From positions 22,692,001-22,756,000 of the forward strand of contig OX485806.1 in the NCBI GenBank assembly GCA_950295325.1: a DNA stretch of 64,000 nt, read 5' to 3'. Of this stretch, positions 23,809-36,720 are shown in pieces. Positions within the stretch are counted from its first letter, which is position 1. Each line of letters begins with the position of its first letter. The position numbers were made by a program, and so were the translations under genes. The DNA is from Polytrichum commune. Lineage: Eukaryota; Streptophyta; Polytrichopsida; Polytrichales; Polytrichaceae. The notes under the pieces were generated by a model. That model had not been told where the DNA came from and searched no databases. It worked only from the letters and a program-made list of their open reading frames with translations.

Positions 23809-26800
23809 CTCACCCCCACCAAACGGAGTCGATGCCCTCATCGACTATACTCGTAGTCGGCACACCAATTCTCAAGTTGCCATCCTCTATGGTGCGGCAT
23901 TGTGTTTACCTTAGGGCGCGACCCCCACAATGCATCTTCAAATTTGGCATATTAGTCCTAAAGGTGTCGTTCCTAGGTGGTCCGTTAGCGACCTTCGATC
24001 TCTCATCCAAGGACCTAACCTATACTAGACCCACCTACTTTGGGACTCATTTGGGTTGCCCCTCCTTTGGGGCCTCCCCCGTTAGGCTCCACTAGCCTAA
24101 CATGACACATCTAGGCGAGACCTCAACGCTTCCACTAAGTTGTCTCGGTTGCAACTCCGAGATGGCTTTCCATTGTTAAGCCACGCCTCGATCGCACGGG
24201 GGTGATGCCAAGTCCCGCCCGACTCGGTTCCCACTTTGCTCTTTCGAGACATGGGTTCATGACTCCCATGCGCCAACTCTCGTTAGCTCGCGGGTAGCAC
24301 TTTTATGAGCACGCGCCATCACCTTGTCCCCGCCCGGACAAGCCCACGGCTAAGAAGTTTCTTGGTTTTATCCAAGGCCCCTCCAAGCCATGGCCCCCAA
24401 TTACTCGGCTTACCCAACCTAGTTTAGCATGTCTATTCCCCCTCTTCCATTAACCAAGCACAAGTACAAGACTAGGACCTCATCTCATACTTTTCTCTTT
24501 GCACCACTAAAGTTTGGACTTTATTCCCTCAAGCCAAAGAACAAGTTCATGTTGTGGAGCAATTAGCCTCGAAACTAAGTGTGCTACTAGCGTCTCTCCC
24601 CCACTAAAGGAGATTGATGTCCTCATCAATGCCTACGCTTCATTTTATTGGAATCCTTAGCCTTAGTTTCTTCAAAGTGCTTCACCAATTCATTGGTGTT
24701 CACCATGTCTCTTGCCGCCACCCAAGCGGTTTCTTTCTCATGGTATCCTCACCATTTCACCAAGTACTCCTTTGTACATTTTCTTTCATTTTCACTTGGG
24801 CTTCCTACACTTGAGGATGCCCTCCTACCTCATGTTCCAAATGACCTCCACAAGGTCGGGAGGTGGCCTAATCACTTGCTTGTAATCGGGCCACAAGGTG
24901 TCGTCCTAAAATGACTTTTATTATGAGACATGAAATGTCGGATGCACTTTGATCTCGGGCGGTAATTCCAACTTATACATGTCCTTGAACACTTGTTCCA
25001 CAATGGAAAACGAAGCTCCAATTTTGGACATGAACGTTTGGAGTAAGGCCTTTGGGCAAGGTGAAGTTGTCCACATTCAACAACACCTTATTGGCCCACC
25101 TCATACTCCACTTTGCGTCTTCCGGCATTGATTTGCACTCCGTAGCACCTTCGGGCTTTCTCCACCAACAACTTGGTCATCTCCAAGACTTGTTTACCAT
25201 CCTTGGCAAGTCCTCACCATCTTGGTTGAACTCTAGTGTTGAATGTGCCCCCTCGAGAGCTAGGTTAATAGGTTGGAGCGCATCCACTCCATAAGCCACC
25301 ACGAAAGACCACCCCTTGGTAGCCAAGTGCGTGGCTACATTGCAATTACACTCCGCTCGACCCACATAGTCCGCCCAATCTCCTTGGTCCGCCCCCACCA
25401 AGTTCCTCAAGTATTGCTTCAAGTCTCCATTCACACGCTTTGTTTTCCCATCCATTTGGGAATACACGGCCGTGCTAAACCTTAGTTTCAATACAACCTC
25501 CTTAGAGAAATGCATTGAAAATGCACTTGTGAACTTTGGATCTTGATCCCACACAATCACTCTTGGCAACCTGTGGTGCCTCAACCATCCTTTGAGAAAA
25601 GGCTATGCGGTCTCCAACGCGGTGGCGGTTCCCACAATCGGCACCATGTGTGCCAACTTGGCAAACCACTCTACCATCAACAAGATGGCATCATACCCAT
25701 GTGACTCCGGCAAACTTGTGATCAAGTCCATGCACATACTATGTCATGACGCCGACGGGATAGGCAACGGTTGCAAGAAACCGCCTTGCTTTTGGTAAGA
25801 GGCTCGGTTCACTTGGCACTTTATTCACGCCTTCACAAAGTGGGTTATATCCTCCTTTATGCACCCCCAATGGTACCTCTTTGACACCATTCTATGGCGG
25901 TTGTTTCTTTCTCCTTTATGGCCGGCAATAGGACTATCATATTCCTCCTTCAAAACCGATAGCCTCAACTTGCCTTGTGGCACATACACCCAACTTTGCT
26001 TGCACTTGAACAATCCGTCCACCAACTTAACCTCTTTGAGCACCTTGCTCTTGCGAAGCTCACCTAAAAGCTTTTGTGCTTTTGGGGTAGTTAATTTACC
26101 CCTCCCGTATCTTGCATTACAAGTTTCCTTCGCCGGCACACATTAGCCACAAGGTTTGGATGGTTCTCATTGCTTGGAACTCTTCCGGTCTACTTTGCGC
26201 ATCCGGCACCACATTTCCACGGTCCGGTTTGTGGATCAAATCCACCTTCATAAGCGCCAAACTATCATGCCACCGCAATGACTTGGCGCTCACTTGCGCT
26301 TGAATGTCAAAATTCTTTTAGGACACATTGTCCATATAGACCTTTGCTTTGTGCGACCCCAAATAGTGTCGCCACATCTTCAAGTAATGCACTACGGCAA
26401 AGAAGTTGTTTGGCATGAGTTGGTTGTCTTCTTTGACAACCATCGAGCTTCATGCTCCCATATGCAATGGCCATCCATCTTAAATCAACAATCCACCATT
26501 GGCAAAGTCATTCACCCCCGTATGCACCTCAAAATGTTTGTCAAGCTCCGCGAACTTGAGCACGGGCGTCTAAGAGAACTTGCTCTCAAGCTCCCCAAAG
26601 ACTTGGTGGCAAGGCTCCTCCCACTCTTGGGATAGCCAATTCTTCCACAAGCCGGATAAGGTCGGATAACCATCAAGCTTAATGCTCTCATATGCAATGG
26701 CCATCCATCTTACGTTAAGCATCCGCCAATGGCAAAGTCACTTGCCCCCCCGTATGCACCTCAAAAGGTTTGTCAAGCTCCGCGAATTTGACCACGGGTG

Positions 26801-28914
26801 GCAAAGACAACTTTGTATTAAGCTCCCCAAAGACTTGGGGACAAGGCTCATCCCACTCTTGGGATAGCCCTTTCTTTCACAAATCGCACTAGGTTTGGCA
26901 ACCATTAAGCTTAATGCTCCCATATGCAATGGGCATCCATCTCGGATCAACATCCGCCAATGGTAAAATTACTCGCCCCCACATGCACCTCAAAAGGTTT
27001 GTTAAAGTCCGCGGACTTAAGCACGGGCGGCGAAGAGAACTTGTTTTTGAGCCCCCCAAAGGCTTGGTGACAAGGCTCATCCCACTTTTGGGATAGCCAT
27101 TTTCCTCAATAAGTTGAATAAGGTCCTAGGAACCTTAGAAAACTCTCGAATGAAGTTGTGGTACTAATTGGCTAGGCCAACAAATGACCTAAGCCCTTTT
27201 GAATGAAGGGCCAATTCTCCTTTTGGATTGCCTTGACATTCTTCATGTTCGTCCACCAACTTCTTTTGTCACCACATACCTCAAGAACTCAATCTCTCGT
27301 TGAGCAAAGTTATTTTTCACTCCTTGGCGGCAATTTTTTTGGGCAACATATTGGTGAATACATCCTTGTATCTCACCAACATCACACCAATGTTGTTTGG
27401 GGGAGGCCCATCTTTCCTAGCCTCCCCATACGTTCCTTGGAGTTGCTCCAATTGAACCACGACCATTATGCTTTGTATTTTTCATTTGGTCCATTAAGAC
27501 CAAATTCAACTTAGGTCCTCCTACCATAGGAGTCATTGTTAATTTGAACTTCAATTCTTTGCCATTATGACACATCATAATGCACCGCAAGCACACCGGC
27601 TTGCACCTCACATCTATCATGTGAGTTTCAAAGAAGGCGGCCTTCACAATGACATGCATTTCATCTATTTCACTTGGTGTGAAATTTTGACAAAAATCCA
27701 ATGTCCCACATCGAAAGGTTACATGCATCGCGGCCTCCTTTGTCTCATGCGGATCGCCCTTTCCAAACCGCACCTTGGTGGGCTTGCCCGCTCTACCAAT
27801 CGGCAAGCCCCAACTCCCTTATGAGTTTTGGGCTCAAGAAGAAGTGGTAGCCTCTTTATCAATACATGAGACATTTCTACCATTCATTTGAGCCTCAAGG
27901 TACAAAAGACTTGGCCTTGGCTAAAGGCTACTAGCCTAGGCCACAATGCCATCGTCTTACATTCGGTCCTCGGCAACTTGGCTTGGCTTGGTCCGCAAAG
28001 CCAACTTTAAACATTTCGTCCGCGGGACAAATTGGTTTGGTGCCACAAAACCAATTTCTAATAGTTTGTCCGCAAAACAAACATGTTTTGCCTTGGTAGT
28101 ACAAAGCCACCTTCCCACACTCCGTCCGCGGCACGAACATGAATTGCCTTGGTAGGACAAACCCACCTCCCAACATTCCGTCTGCGGCACAAGTATGATT
28201 TGCTTTGGAAGCATAAAGCCACCTTTCAACATTCCGTCCGCGGCTCCAACATGTTTTGCCTCAGTAAAATGGACCAAACAATTTGCACTCATTTCTTTGG
28301 GACCTACTTTGGCTAAAGCCACTTGTGGTGATGCGCCGCCAAACTTCTCTTTGGGACCATCGGCTTCAATGCTCTTGCAAACTTGATGGTCCCCACCATG
28401 TCCTCAAGAAGCCTTGGGGGACTTAAACAAGGCATCCACCACCCGCTTTTAAAACCCCACCTAAAAGGATGCATTTCTCAGAAAGCTCGTCCATTTTAGG
28501 TGTATCCTTCATTTATGCGTATGAATAGCGCACATAGGCCTTAAGAGGCCCCGGGTGCCTCATTAGCACCAAATTCATTCCAACATCAATACCTTCCAAG
28601 CATTTCGTATTGGAATTTCAATCCAACATTAATGCCCTCCAAGGTTTTGGGTGCATTCGGTATTCAAGGCCCCAAATGTTTTTTTTTGAGGTGTGCGGGA
28701 CCCCTTTCAAAGGACACCTCCATTTTCCTCACCGAATCCACCCTCATGCCCACCATTACCATTAAAATCGATGGTATGGTGAAATTCCATTTGCACATGA
28801 TCCTTGTTCCAATTTGAGCCTCACAACCTTTTGGAAACCCCGGGCTCACCATCACAACCTGTATTTTTGATAGCCATGTTTTCCTCAAAGTGTGAGCTCA
28901 TAATTTGGAACCCT

Positions 28915-28926
28915 GCTCTGATACCA
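28915..28926 (-). promoter_or_regulatory. Primer-binding site of element E
   Basis: TGGTATCAGAGC on the minus strand, two bases inside the LTR at 28929. Confidence 0.92.
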
Positions 28927-28928
28927 CG

Positions 28929-29964
28929 TGTCGCAACCCTTGCTAGCCCCCCCTTGACCATCTTGCCAATTTTCAATTCTAGCAAAGGTTACGAGTGGCT
29001 AACCCTTCGCATACCGCCATGCTAATGGTTAGCTCCTCTAACCCCGGACCAATAGTTCATAGGAGGGAACCAACCCTCCTACTTTGCTTTCGGGACTCAC
29101 CCCTTAATCGGTAACCCATTTCCCCAATGTGGACTTCCATCCATGGAAGTCCAATCCTATGTTGATCATCGCGTTGCCGGAGCAACACTACAACAACCCG
29201 AACCATACTAGGCAACTATGGCCTCACAATAGGCCAAAGCCCATGGACGCCTTGCCGTTCGGCCTCGGGTGGGTGAGGCCACACCACCTCACCCATATAA
29301 GCCTCTAGGACTTCACGCGGGGCCCCTACCCCACCGTCAACCAACCTCTTGTCTCTCTACCAAGAGTTGGGGCCAAGTGGACATTTTCCTTTAGCTGCTG
29401 GGCCTAGAACCCCCTAGCAGCTTCAGACCATCATAACTTCCTTGTATGATGTCTGATCATAACAACCAACCGCTCCATCCTCATCTACGCTTCACGTAGA
29501 TGCCGATGGACTCCTCATTTGCCCCATTCGGACAAGTATTGAGGACGTTATGCCTGTTTGAACCTTGGCAGTCCCGGGAATCACTCCCAGGCACTGCTGT
29601 ACCAGGGCGCTGTACCGGGACAGCGCCCCACTCAAATGGCCATAACTCCTAGCTCACACCTCCGATTGAGGTGTTCTTGAGCATTCTAGAATCACCACGC
29701 CATGAGCTACGCATAGCTCATGGCCTTACCCTTGTGCCTCCTAGTCTTCGTGGGTGGGAGGCGTTCCCAACGCCCGGGGCCCTCACCCACACTAGGATCA
29801 CTTGGGCCCTCTCACCAACGGCGCCACAAGTCCCGGGTGTCACTCCGGGGTCCCCCTTGTGCCCATGGTGTTTCGGCCACTCCTCATGGAGAGGTGCGCG
29901 ACACTCCGGGGTCCCCCTTGTGCCCATGGTGTTTCGGCCACTCCTCATGGAGAGGTGCGCGACA
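28929..29964 (-). repeat. Family R LTR with a 61-bp terminal tandem duplication
   Basis: A complete LTR (28929-29903) whose last 61 bp (29843-29903) are repeated at 29904-29964. It has a primer site on its left and a polypurine tract on its right at 29965. It therefore serves as 5' LTR of E and as 3' LTR of F, the arrangement expected from recombination between two elements. Confidence 0.9.
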
Positions 29965-32900
29965 CTCACCCCCACCAAACGGAGTCGATGCCCTTATCGA
30001 CTATACTCGTAGTCGGCACACCAATTCTCAAGTTGCCATCCTCTATGGTGCGGCATTGTGTTTACCTTAGGGCGCGACCCCCACAATGCATCTTCAAATT
30101 GGGCATAGTCCCAAAGGTGTCGTTCCTAGGTGGTCTGTTAGCGAACTTGGATCTCTCCTCCAAGGACCTAACCTACACTAGACCCACCTACTTTGGGACT
30201 CATTTGGGTTGCCCCTCCTTTGGGGCCTCCCCCGTTAGGCTCCACTAGCCTAACATGACACATCTAGGCGAGACCTCAACGCTTCCACTAAGTTGTCTCG
30301 GTTGCAACTCCGAGATGGCTTTCCATTGTTAAGCCACGCCTCGATCGCACGGGGGTGATGCCAAGTCCCGCCCGACTCGGTTCCCACTTTGCTCTTTCGA
30401 GACATGGGTTCATGACTCCCATGCGCCAACTCTCGTTAGCTCGCGGGTAGCACTTTTATGAGCACGCGCCATCACCTTGTCCCCGCCCGGACAAGCCCAC
30501 GGCTAAGAAGTTTCTTGGTTTTATCCAAGGCCCCTCCAAGCCATGGCCCCCAATTACTCGGCTTACCCAACCTAGTTTGGCATATCTATTCCCCCTTTCC
30601 ATTAACCAAGCACAAGTACAAGACTAGGACCTCATCTCATACTTTTGTCTTTGCACCACTAAAGTTTGGACTTTATTCCCTCAAGCCAAAGAACAAGTTC
30701 ATGTTGTGGAGTAATTAGCCTCGAAGCTAAGTGTGCTACTAGCGTCTCTCCCCCACTAAAGGAGATTGATGTCCTCATCAATCCTTAGCCTTAGTTTCTT
30801 CAAAGTGCTTCACCAATTGATTGGTGTTCACCATGTCTCTTGCTGCCACCCAAGCGGTTTCTTTCTCATGGTATCCTCACCATTTTACCAAGTATTCTTT
30901 TGTACATTTTTTTCATTTTCACTTGGGCTTCCTACACTTGAGGGTTGTGGTACTTTTGGGCCACCCCCTTTCGAGGGAGCCTAAAAGTATCACACAAGCC
31001 CTTCGGTGAAGGTGGCCTGCATTTGCAGGCGCCCAAGCCGAACCCGGATGATAGGTGTATAACGTGAGTAGTTAGATTTTTAAGGGAAATTAAATATGCG
31101 TCGTAGTACCTCCGGAGGTTAGGCCTTAGTTTTTTACTAGTGTGGCTTTAAACTCCACTAACCAATTTCATATCTAGTTCTAACCTTAACCTACAACCTA
31201 TTCTACGCGCAGACGCACCAGCCTTGAAACCAAGGCAATCCTAATTTGTGAATTGGGATGGTTCTGATACACCCAACCGGGTGTGACTCATACCACCCTA
31301 ACTCAACGAACGGAATAACGACAATTTGATGGACCATTCAATTCTTCCTATTTCTTTATTTAGTTCTATTTAGTTTTCTAAGCGGGGGAACTTGGCCTAA
31401 GTCCCACCCTTCACACAAATTCCTTCTTAATTACTTACTTTTGTTTGCACGTCCTAACTCACTACATTAACATATTAGGCATCACCCCTTACCTCGGGTC
31501 TCTTGCCAACAAGGGTTTACGATTTATTTTGTATGTTTTGATTGTTAAATGTGTTTACACGGGATAGACCACGAAATGCAACTCAATGGGACCAGGGTGA
31601 CGGGCGACCTGTAGGTTCAACCTGTTGCGCAATCTTCATAAATTGGGGCCATTACTCCCAATCTATGGGGCCAACAACATAATAGTGGATTCGCGGGTCA
31701 TTAACCCCACCTTTCCACCAACAACATTCAGAGTGGTCGTGTCGGTGATTAATCCGACTTACCACACACGAAACTTGCTAATAAATGAAGCTACTACCAC
31801 AAAACATACCAAGGGCCCCGAAAACAATGGAATTGGGTACTCCCTTGGCGGTCAAGTGGTCAAGCCACTTGACCTTACGAGATAGGTGAGTGGGTTTAGA
31901 GATGCGTACCTTAGCCGTGCTCCCTCCAATCCTAAATGGAAGGCTTAAGGTTAGTTAATTTACCTCAATTTTCCTCGGTTGATTTGGGCTTGATGTAGGC
32001 CGAGCCGCTACCTCCTTCCTTGCTCCACTTTCCGAGCGTCGACCTTGCCTCCTTCTTTGTAACTAGTTTGGTAGTAAGCGTACCTTAGTTAACAATTAAA
32101 ATATAAAGTGTTATTCTGCCCTGTAATTTAATCCTAAGCATAATATTTATACTTAGTGCACCAAATTATCTTTCCAATGATCTAAAAATCACTCTAATCG
32201 GATAAGAAATGCAAAAGTTATGAGGGTTGGAAGTGTGAGGTCGATTCAACCGACCCTTCCAACCCACCTATCTACCTTCTAACTTCAAAAATTCATAGCA
32301 CATTCCTTACTACTTGGATCTAGGCTTTCCTTATACCATTGGAAAGCTATGAACAAGCTCTAACTAGAAAAATTATGACATCAGCAGGTTAAGCTAATAG
32401 AAATTCAGCGGACTCCTTGTAACACAGCAGTCAATCAAGAAGGCTTAAACTATGTATCTCGCCTTCAACAATTCATATCTAATTCAAATCTTAGTCAAAT
32501 CAAACGTTCTATATGACCCTGGAGAGATATTAAAAAGATGTATTTGATAAAAATATGTGATTAGAAAGGTAAGCCGAAGTGAACCCAGCAGGTCCTCTGT
32601 AATGCAGCAGTCAACCAAAAGTTCTCAAACTATGTGTCCCATCTTGCACAATTCATATCTAATTCAAATCATGCTCAAATCAAATGTTCTAAGCCATTTT
32701 GGAAAGCTACACAAAAGTTCTACTTGGGAAAAATATAATTTCTTGGAATTAAAATTCCTATTGGGCTCGCAGGTCTGATCCAGCAGCCGCTACCCACAAG
32801 ACCACCCAGTTTCTCTACTCCATCTTTGAAAATCCATAACTAATTGTCATCTCAACCAAATCACAAATGGGAAACGGCTATGGATGGCTATATGAAATCT

Positions 32901-34165
32901 CTCTAAGAGAAAAATGATAAGTATCTTGTTCTAGCTTTTGAACTAAGCCTTCAGGGCATTGGCAGATGAGGTCTATAATGCCTCTACTCAAAACTCTACC
33001 ATCCAACCTACCTCTACAAAAGAAGGAATAATTTTGTTGGTGTGTTAATAAACACACAACCTAACTAGGAGAGAGAGAGTAGAGGAGGTTCTCAAGCCTT
33101 TCTTCTAGACCATTGAGAATACATGCTAAAGGATTTTTTCCTAACTACATTGAAGCAGGGCTTCGCCCAAAAACTAGAGAGAGAGAGAGAGAGCTACAAG
33201 GTGGAAGGAGGGGTTTTTAAACCCTCTCACAAAAGGGTTGGACCCCTCCTCCACCGGATCCATTTTTCAAACCCTTTCCCGAAATTTTGGCTCGGGGGTT
33301 TTCCCGGTTGAGGTTGCCACCCTCTCGCCGAGGTGGCTCCGACAAAAAACCTTTAGAAATCTTTCTAATTTTTCCGCCATCGAGTTGGCAAGGGGGCAAG
33401 TGGGCAAGTATCCCCCTTGTTCTCTTTCTTTCTTGTCTTCAAAATTCTTCACGCCGATTTTATCTTCTTACCTAAACCACCTCTAATAGTCTTGTGTGCC
33501 TCACACTACTAATAAACTAACACTTGCTTAGCTAGTATTTACTAACATTTGCTTAATAGCTAGCATCTACTAATATTTGCTTAGCTAGTTGTTTTTACTA
33601 GCTAGCATATTTTTTCTACTTTGCTATCTTCTAGCACTACTTAGTTTCATTTTGACCTTCCTTCTTCTAGGCTAAATACTAAATGAACTAATTTTCCCTA
33701 AATTCCCTATCAATTCTAACTTTTAATGCTAACATTCTAACTAAAAGTGATCCCGCAGAGTGGTGGACCACTCAAAGGGTTCACAAGGGTGCCCTCCTAC
33801 CTCATGTTCCAAATGACCTCCACAAGGTCGGGAGGTGGCCTAATCACTTGCTTTGTGATCGGGCCACAAGGTGTCGTCCTAAAATGACTTTCGTAATGAG
33901 ACATGAAATGTCGGATGCACTTTGATCTCCGGCGGTAATTCCAACTTATACATGTCCTTGAACACTTGTTCCACAATGGAAAACGAAGCTCCAATTTTGG
34001 ACATGAACTTTTGGAGTAAGGCCTTTGGGCAAGGTGAAGTTGTCCACATTCAACAACACCTTATTGGCCCACCTCATACTCCACTTCGCGTCTCCCGGCA
34101 TTGATTTGCACTCCGTAGCACCTTCGGGCTTTCTCCACCAACAACTTGGTCATCTCCAAGACTTG
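29965..34165 (-). mobile_element. Element F: family R fossil, 3' part, disrupted by H and G
   Basis: A polypurine-tract complement and non-coding 3' tail (29965-30940), then element H (30946-33785), then pol-tail sequence 33791-34165 that matches 24830-25190 of element E. It is cut at 34165 by element G. Nothing of F is recognisable to the right of G. It is broken. Confidence 0.82.
30946..33785. mobile_element. Element H: 2.84-kb TG...CA insertion, probable solo LTR
   Basis: It begins TGTGGTACTTTTGG, ends GGTTCACA, and is flanked by AGGGT on both sides (30941-30945 and 33786-33790), inside element F. The ends and the 5-bp duplication are those of an LTR. There is no long ORF, primer site or second LTR. 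It contains two diverged repeats of about 180 bp (about 32340-32520 and 32560-32720, sharing CAATTCATATCTAATTCAAATC) and a GA-rich microsatellite near 33176-33193. A large solo LTR of an unidentified gypsy lineage fits best. Age cannot be estimated without a second LTR. Confidence 0.7.
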
Positions 34166-35798
34166 TGTGAGCCCAAAATGGTGCCCACATGTGGTGATTA
34201 AGTCTTCGAAACCAATTTTAGTGTGACTTTGATGTGCTATGATTATTCACAAAACATAAAAAGAGTGAAGTGTGGTATGGATTTAAGTTTAGGCATTAGA
34301 ATGTGTTGTGTAGTAATTTCAAGGTTTAACTTCAATAAGAGGATGCCTTGATTAGGTGAGTGGGGGGTAAGGTGAAGCAAGGTGAGCTCCGCGAGTTAAA
34401 TGCCCACTTTTGGATCCACCTTGGTAGTTTGGGAAGAAGGAAGCTTGGTGGATGGGGATTAGTCCCTACTTTGGAGGAGAGGGTTAAAGGATTGTGATTG
34501 GAGGTGCCAATCCTCTCACCCTATCCTCACCTCTTTCCCCCTCTCTCCCTCTCTCCCTCTTTGCTACTTAAGGTGTTTTTTCTCTCATTTCTCTCTCTCT
34601 TCATCAAGCGCTCTCAAGGGAGCAAGCTCTTAAAAGCTTGAGCTACGCGTGTAGGACATTAGTTTTTAGTGAATTTAATTAGTTAAGTTCTCTCTCTCAA
34701 TTCCTCTCAAGTGGAGTGAGCTCTTAGAGCTTGAGACAACATGTGGGGATTAGGTAGTTATTTAGTGGAATTAGTGGGTTAGATTAATTCATTAGTAAAG
34801 GATCGAAAACAAAGACTTAGGGAAATGCTCGATTAGCGGCTAGGGGAGACTGTATCAAGAGGCAACTGGTTAACTGCGGCTGCGACTGCATCGGAGGCAG
34901 CTGGTTAGCTGTGGTTGCGACTGCATTGGAGGCAGCTGGTTAGCTGTGGTTGTGATTGCATTGGAGGCAGCTGGTTAGCTGTGGTTGTGAGTGCATTGGA
35001 GGCAGCTGGTTAGCTGTGGCCGGGACTGTATCAGGAGGCAGCTGGTTAGCTGTGGTTGTGAGTGCATTGGAGGCAGCTGGTTAGCTGTGGCCGGGACTGT
35101 ATCAAGAGGCAACTGGTTAACTGCGGCTGCGACTGCATTGGAGGCAGCTGGTTAGCTGTGGTTGTGATTGCATTGGAGGCAGCTGGTTAGCTGTGGCCGG
35201 GACTGTATCAAGAGGCAACTGGTTAACTGCGGCTGCGACTGCATCGGAGGCAGCTGGTTAGCTGTGGTTGCGACTGCATTGGAGGCAGCTGGTTAGCTGT
35301 GGTTGTGACTGATTAGTTTATATTATTACATTAGTTTATAGACTATATTAGACTATATTAGTTTATAGATAAGTAGTTGGCCACATTAGGTTAGGTGGAG
35401 GCACGTGTGGGTTTCATAAGTAATTGCACTTAGGATTGATTATGGGAAATAGCGTTTTTTAACGCTTGTATCCTCTCTATTAAATAAATCAAGTGCACAA
35501 GTAATGGAGAAGGTGGAGGACTTCCGCGAGGGGAAGACAAAGGAGGTTGGGTCAAAGTATGCAAGGGGAAAATCATTGAGGGCATGTGCGGCTAAAGCCG
35601 CGGGTTGGACTCTTGAGAAAGCCAACTCTAGCACAAGCCAAGAGGCCAACATTAATAAAGTACAATGAGTGAGACAATGCATGTTCATTTAAACATGAAA
35701 ATCACCTTGCATATGGTTCCATGTTGTGATAGATAAATGTGATTCTCAAAGTCATCACCCGGACTAGGACGCTTAAGGGTGGTGGATTTGGTCTCACA
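34166..35798 (+). repeat. 5' LTR of element G
   Basis: 1633 bp, starting TGTGAGCCC and ending GGTCTCACA. It includes CT-rich stretches around 34510-34600 that may belong to the promoter region, and a minisatellite at 34849-35311. Confidence 0.92.
34849..35311 (+). repeat. Minisatellite of thirteen units of about 35 bp in the G LTR
   Basis: Thirteen units share GGCAGCTGGTTAGCTGTGG or the variant GGCAACTGGTTAACTGCGG. Variant types recur in a fixed order (units 1-2, 8 and 11-12 resemble each other), a sign of higher-order duplication. The repeats are contiguous, without unique spacers. Confidence 0.93.
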
Positions 35799-35802
35799 TA
35801 AT

Positions 35803-35820
35803 TGGTGCGTCCGCCGGGAG
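35803..35820 (+). promoter_or_regulatory. Primer-binding site of element G, tRNA-Gly-like
   Basis: TGGTGCGTCCGCCGGGAG starts four bases after the LTR. From memory it is complementary, with about one mismatch, to the 3' end of a plant tRNA-Gly; I am confident it is a primer site and less sure of the tRNA. It differs from the initiator-Met site of family R. Confidence 0.7.
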
Positions 35821-36720
35821 CGAAGCGGGAGGTAGTTACAAGACTTGGAGGCGACTAGGAGACTTGGAGGCAACTAGGAAAATTTGGAGACACAAACTTG
35901 AGAGAGGGGAAGGAGCACCCGAGACTCGGTAAGTGTTCTCTCTTTGGGGTTTACATTTGAATTTATTAGATTAATTGTATTTCAATTATTCCTTGGAATG
36001 GATTGCATTGTCAATTACGCAAATTTATTTTTAAGGAAGGAGCGCGGCGAAGGTACGTCCTCAACCTTTTTGGGGATTTGCTAAGGACTTAGAAGGAACC
36101 TATAACCGAGTAGCTCATTAAAACATTAGAGGGTAAATTCACCTTAGGACATTGAACTTTGACACTCCCCTCGGGGTGAGTCTCAAAGTTTCGGGAGTTG
36201 TCATTTCATGCTCTAGATTAAATTAATATTTTAGGAAGTTTGTTGTGTTGTCACATTGAGTCACGATTGAGGGGAGTACTAACTCACAGGGGGATGCGAT
36301 TGCTTAAGGTACGTTTGTTTCTTCAAAGTGAAATTATTAACCAATTAAGGAATGCCTTTTGTATTCGTGATTGTCGTTATCCGTTGTAGAGGGTAATTCC
36401 CGAATTGTGGATAGTGTGGGAAGTCGAAGGGTGAAGCCTCGACTTTTTAACATAATGTACAAGGAAGGTCACCCCCTCACAATCGGTATTGTGGCAAGTG
36501 TTTAATTTGCGGAAAAGTGCGGAGGTGATGCTCCGGCTTAACCAAAAATTAACATGAGCATGCCTATCCCCTATTGGGATTTCTTTACTTAAGTGGGCTT
36601 GCAGGGTCTTTCTCCTCACCTCCTAAAAATTTAAATCACACCAAGATAAGTGGAAACATTAAGAGGGGAGGGTTGTGAGAGATGCGATTGGTCAAGTGAG
36701 GGTTGATCGTCTTATGGAGA
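35821..36720 (+). other. Untranslated leader of element G
   Basis: Non-coding sequence between the primer site and the first in-frame ATG. No gene is seen; only short frames occur. Confidence 0.75.

Larger units (their letters stand above)
22835..29903 (-). mobile_element. Element E: family R fossil, the fullest interior in the window
   Basis: Minus orientation. The 3' LTR is 22835-23808, the interior 23809-28928 and the 5' LTR 28929-29903, with a tRNA-Met primer site at 28915-28926. Read on the minus strand the interior has the leader with the CCGCGG minisatellite (27990-28265), a protease-like block (27417-27806), an RT/RNase H region with three reiterated units (about 26450-27120), a long tail (25825-26139) and an integrase core remnant (25177-25584). 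The two LTRs are clearly different and no target-site duplication is visible, so recombination is likely. It has many breaks. Confidence 0.85.

Noticed and set aside
31625-31885. 86-codon frame in element H
   Set aside because: Short, with no recognisable motif, inside a non-coding LTR-like element.
34849-35311. CRISPR-like regular repeats of about 35 bp
   Set aside because: Units are contiguous without unique spacers, lie in an LTR, and the genome is a plant's.
36703-36720. An earlier start of the G polyprotein at 36703
   Set aside because: The codon there is TTG. The first in-frame ATG is at 36721.
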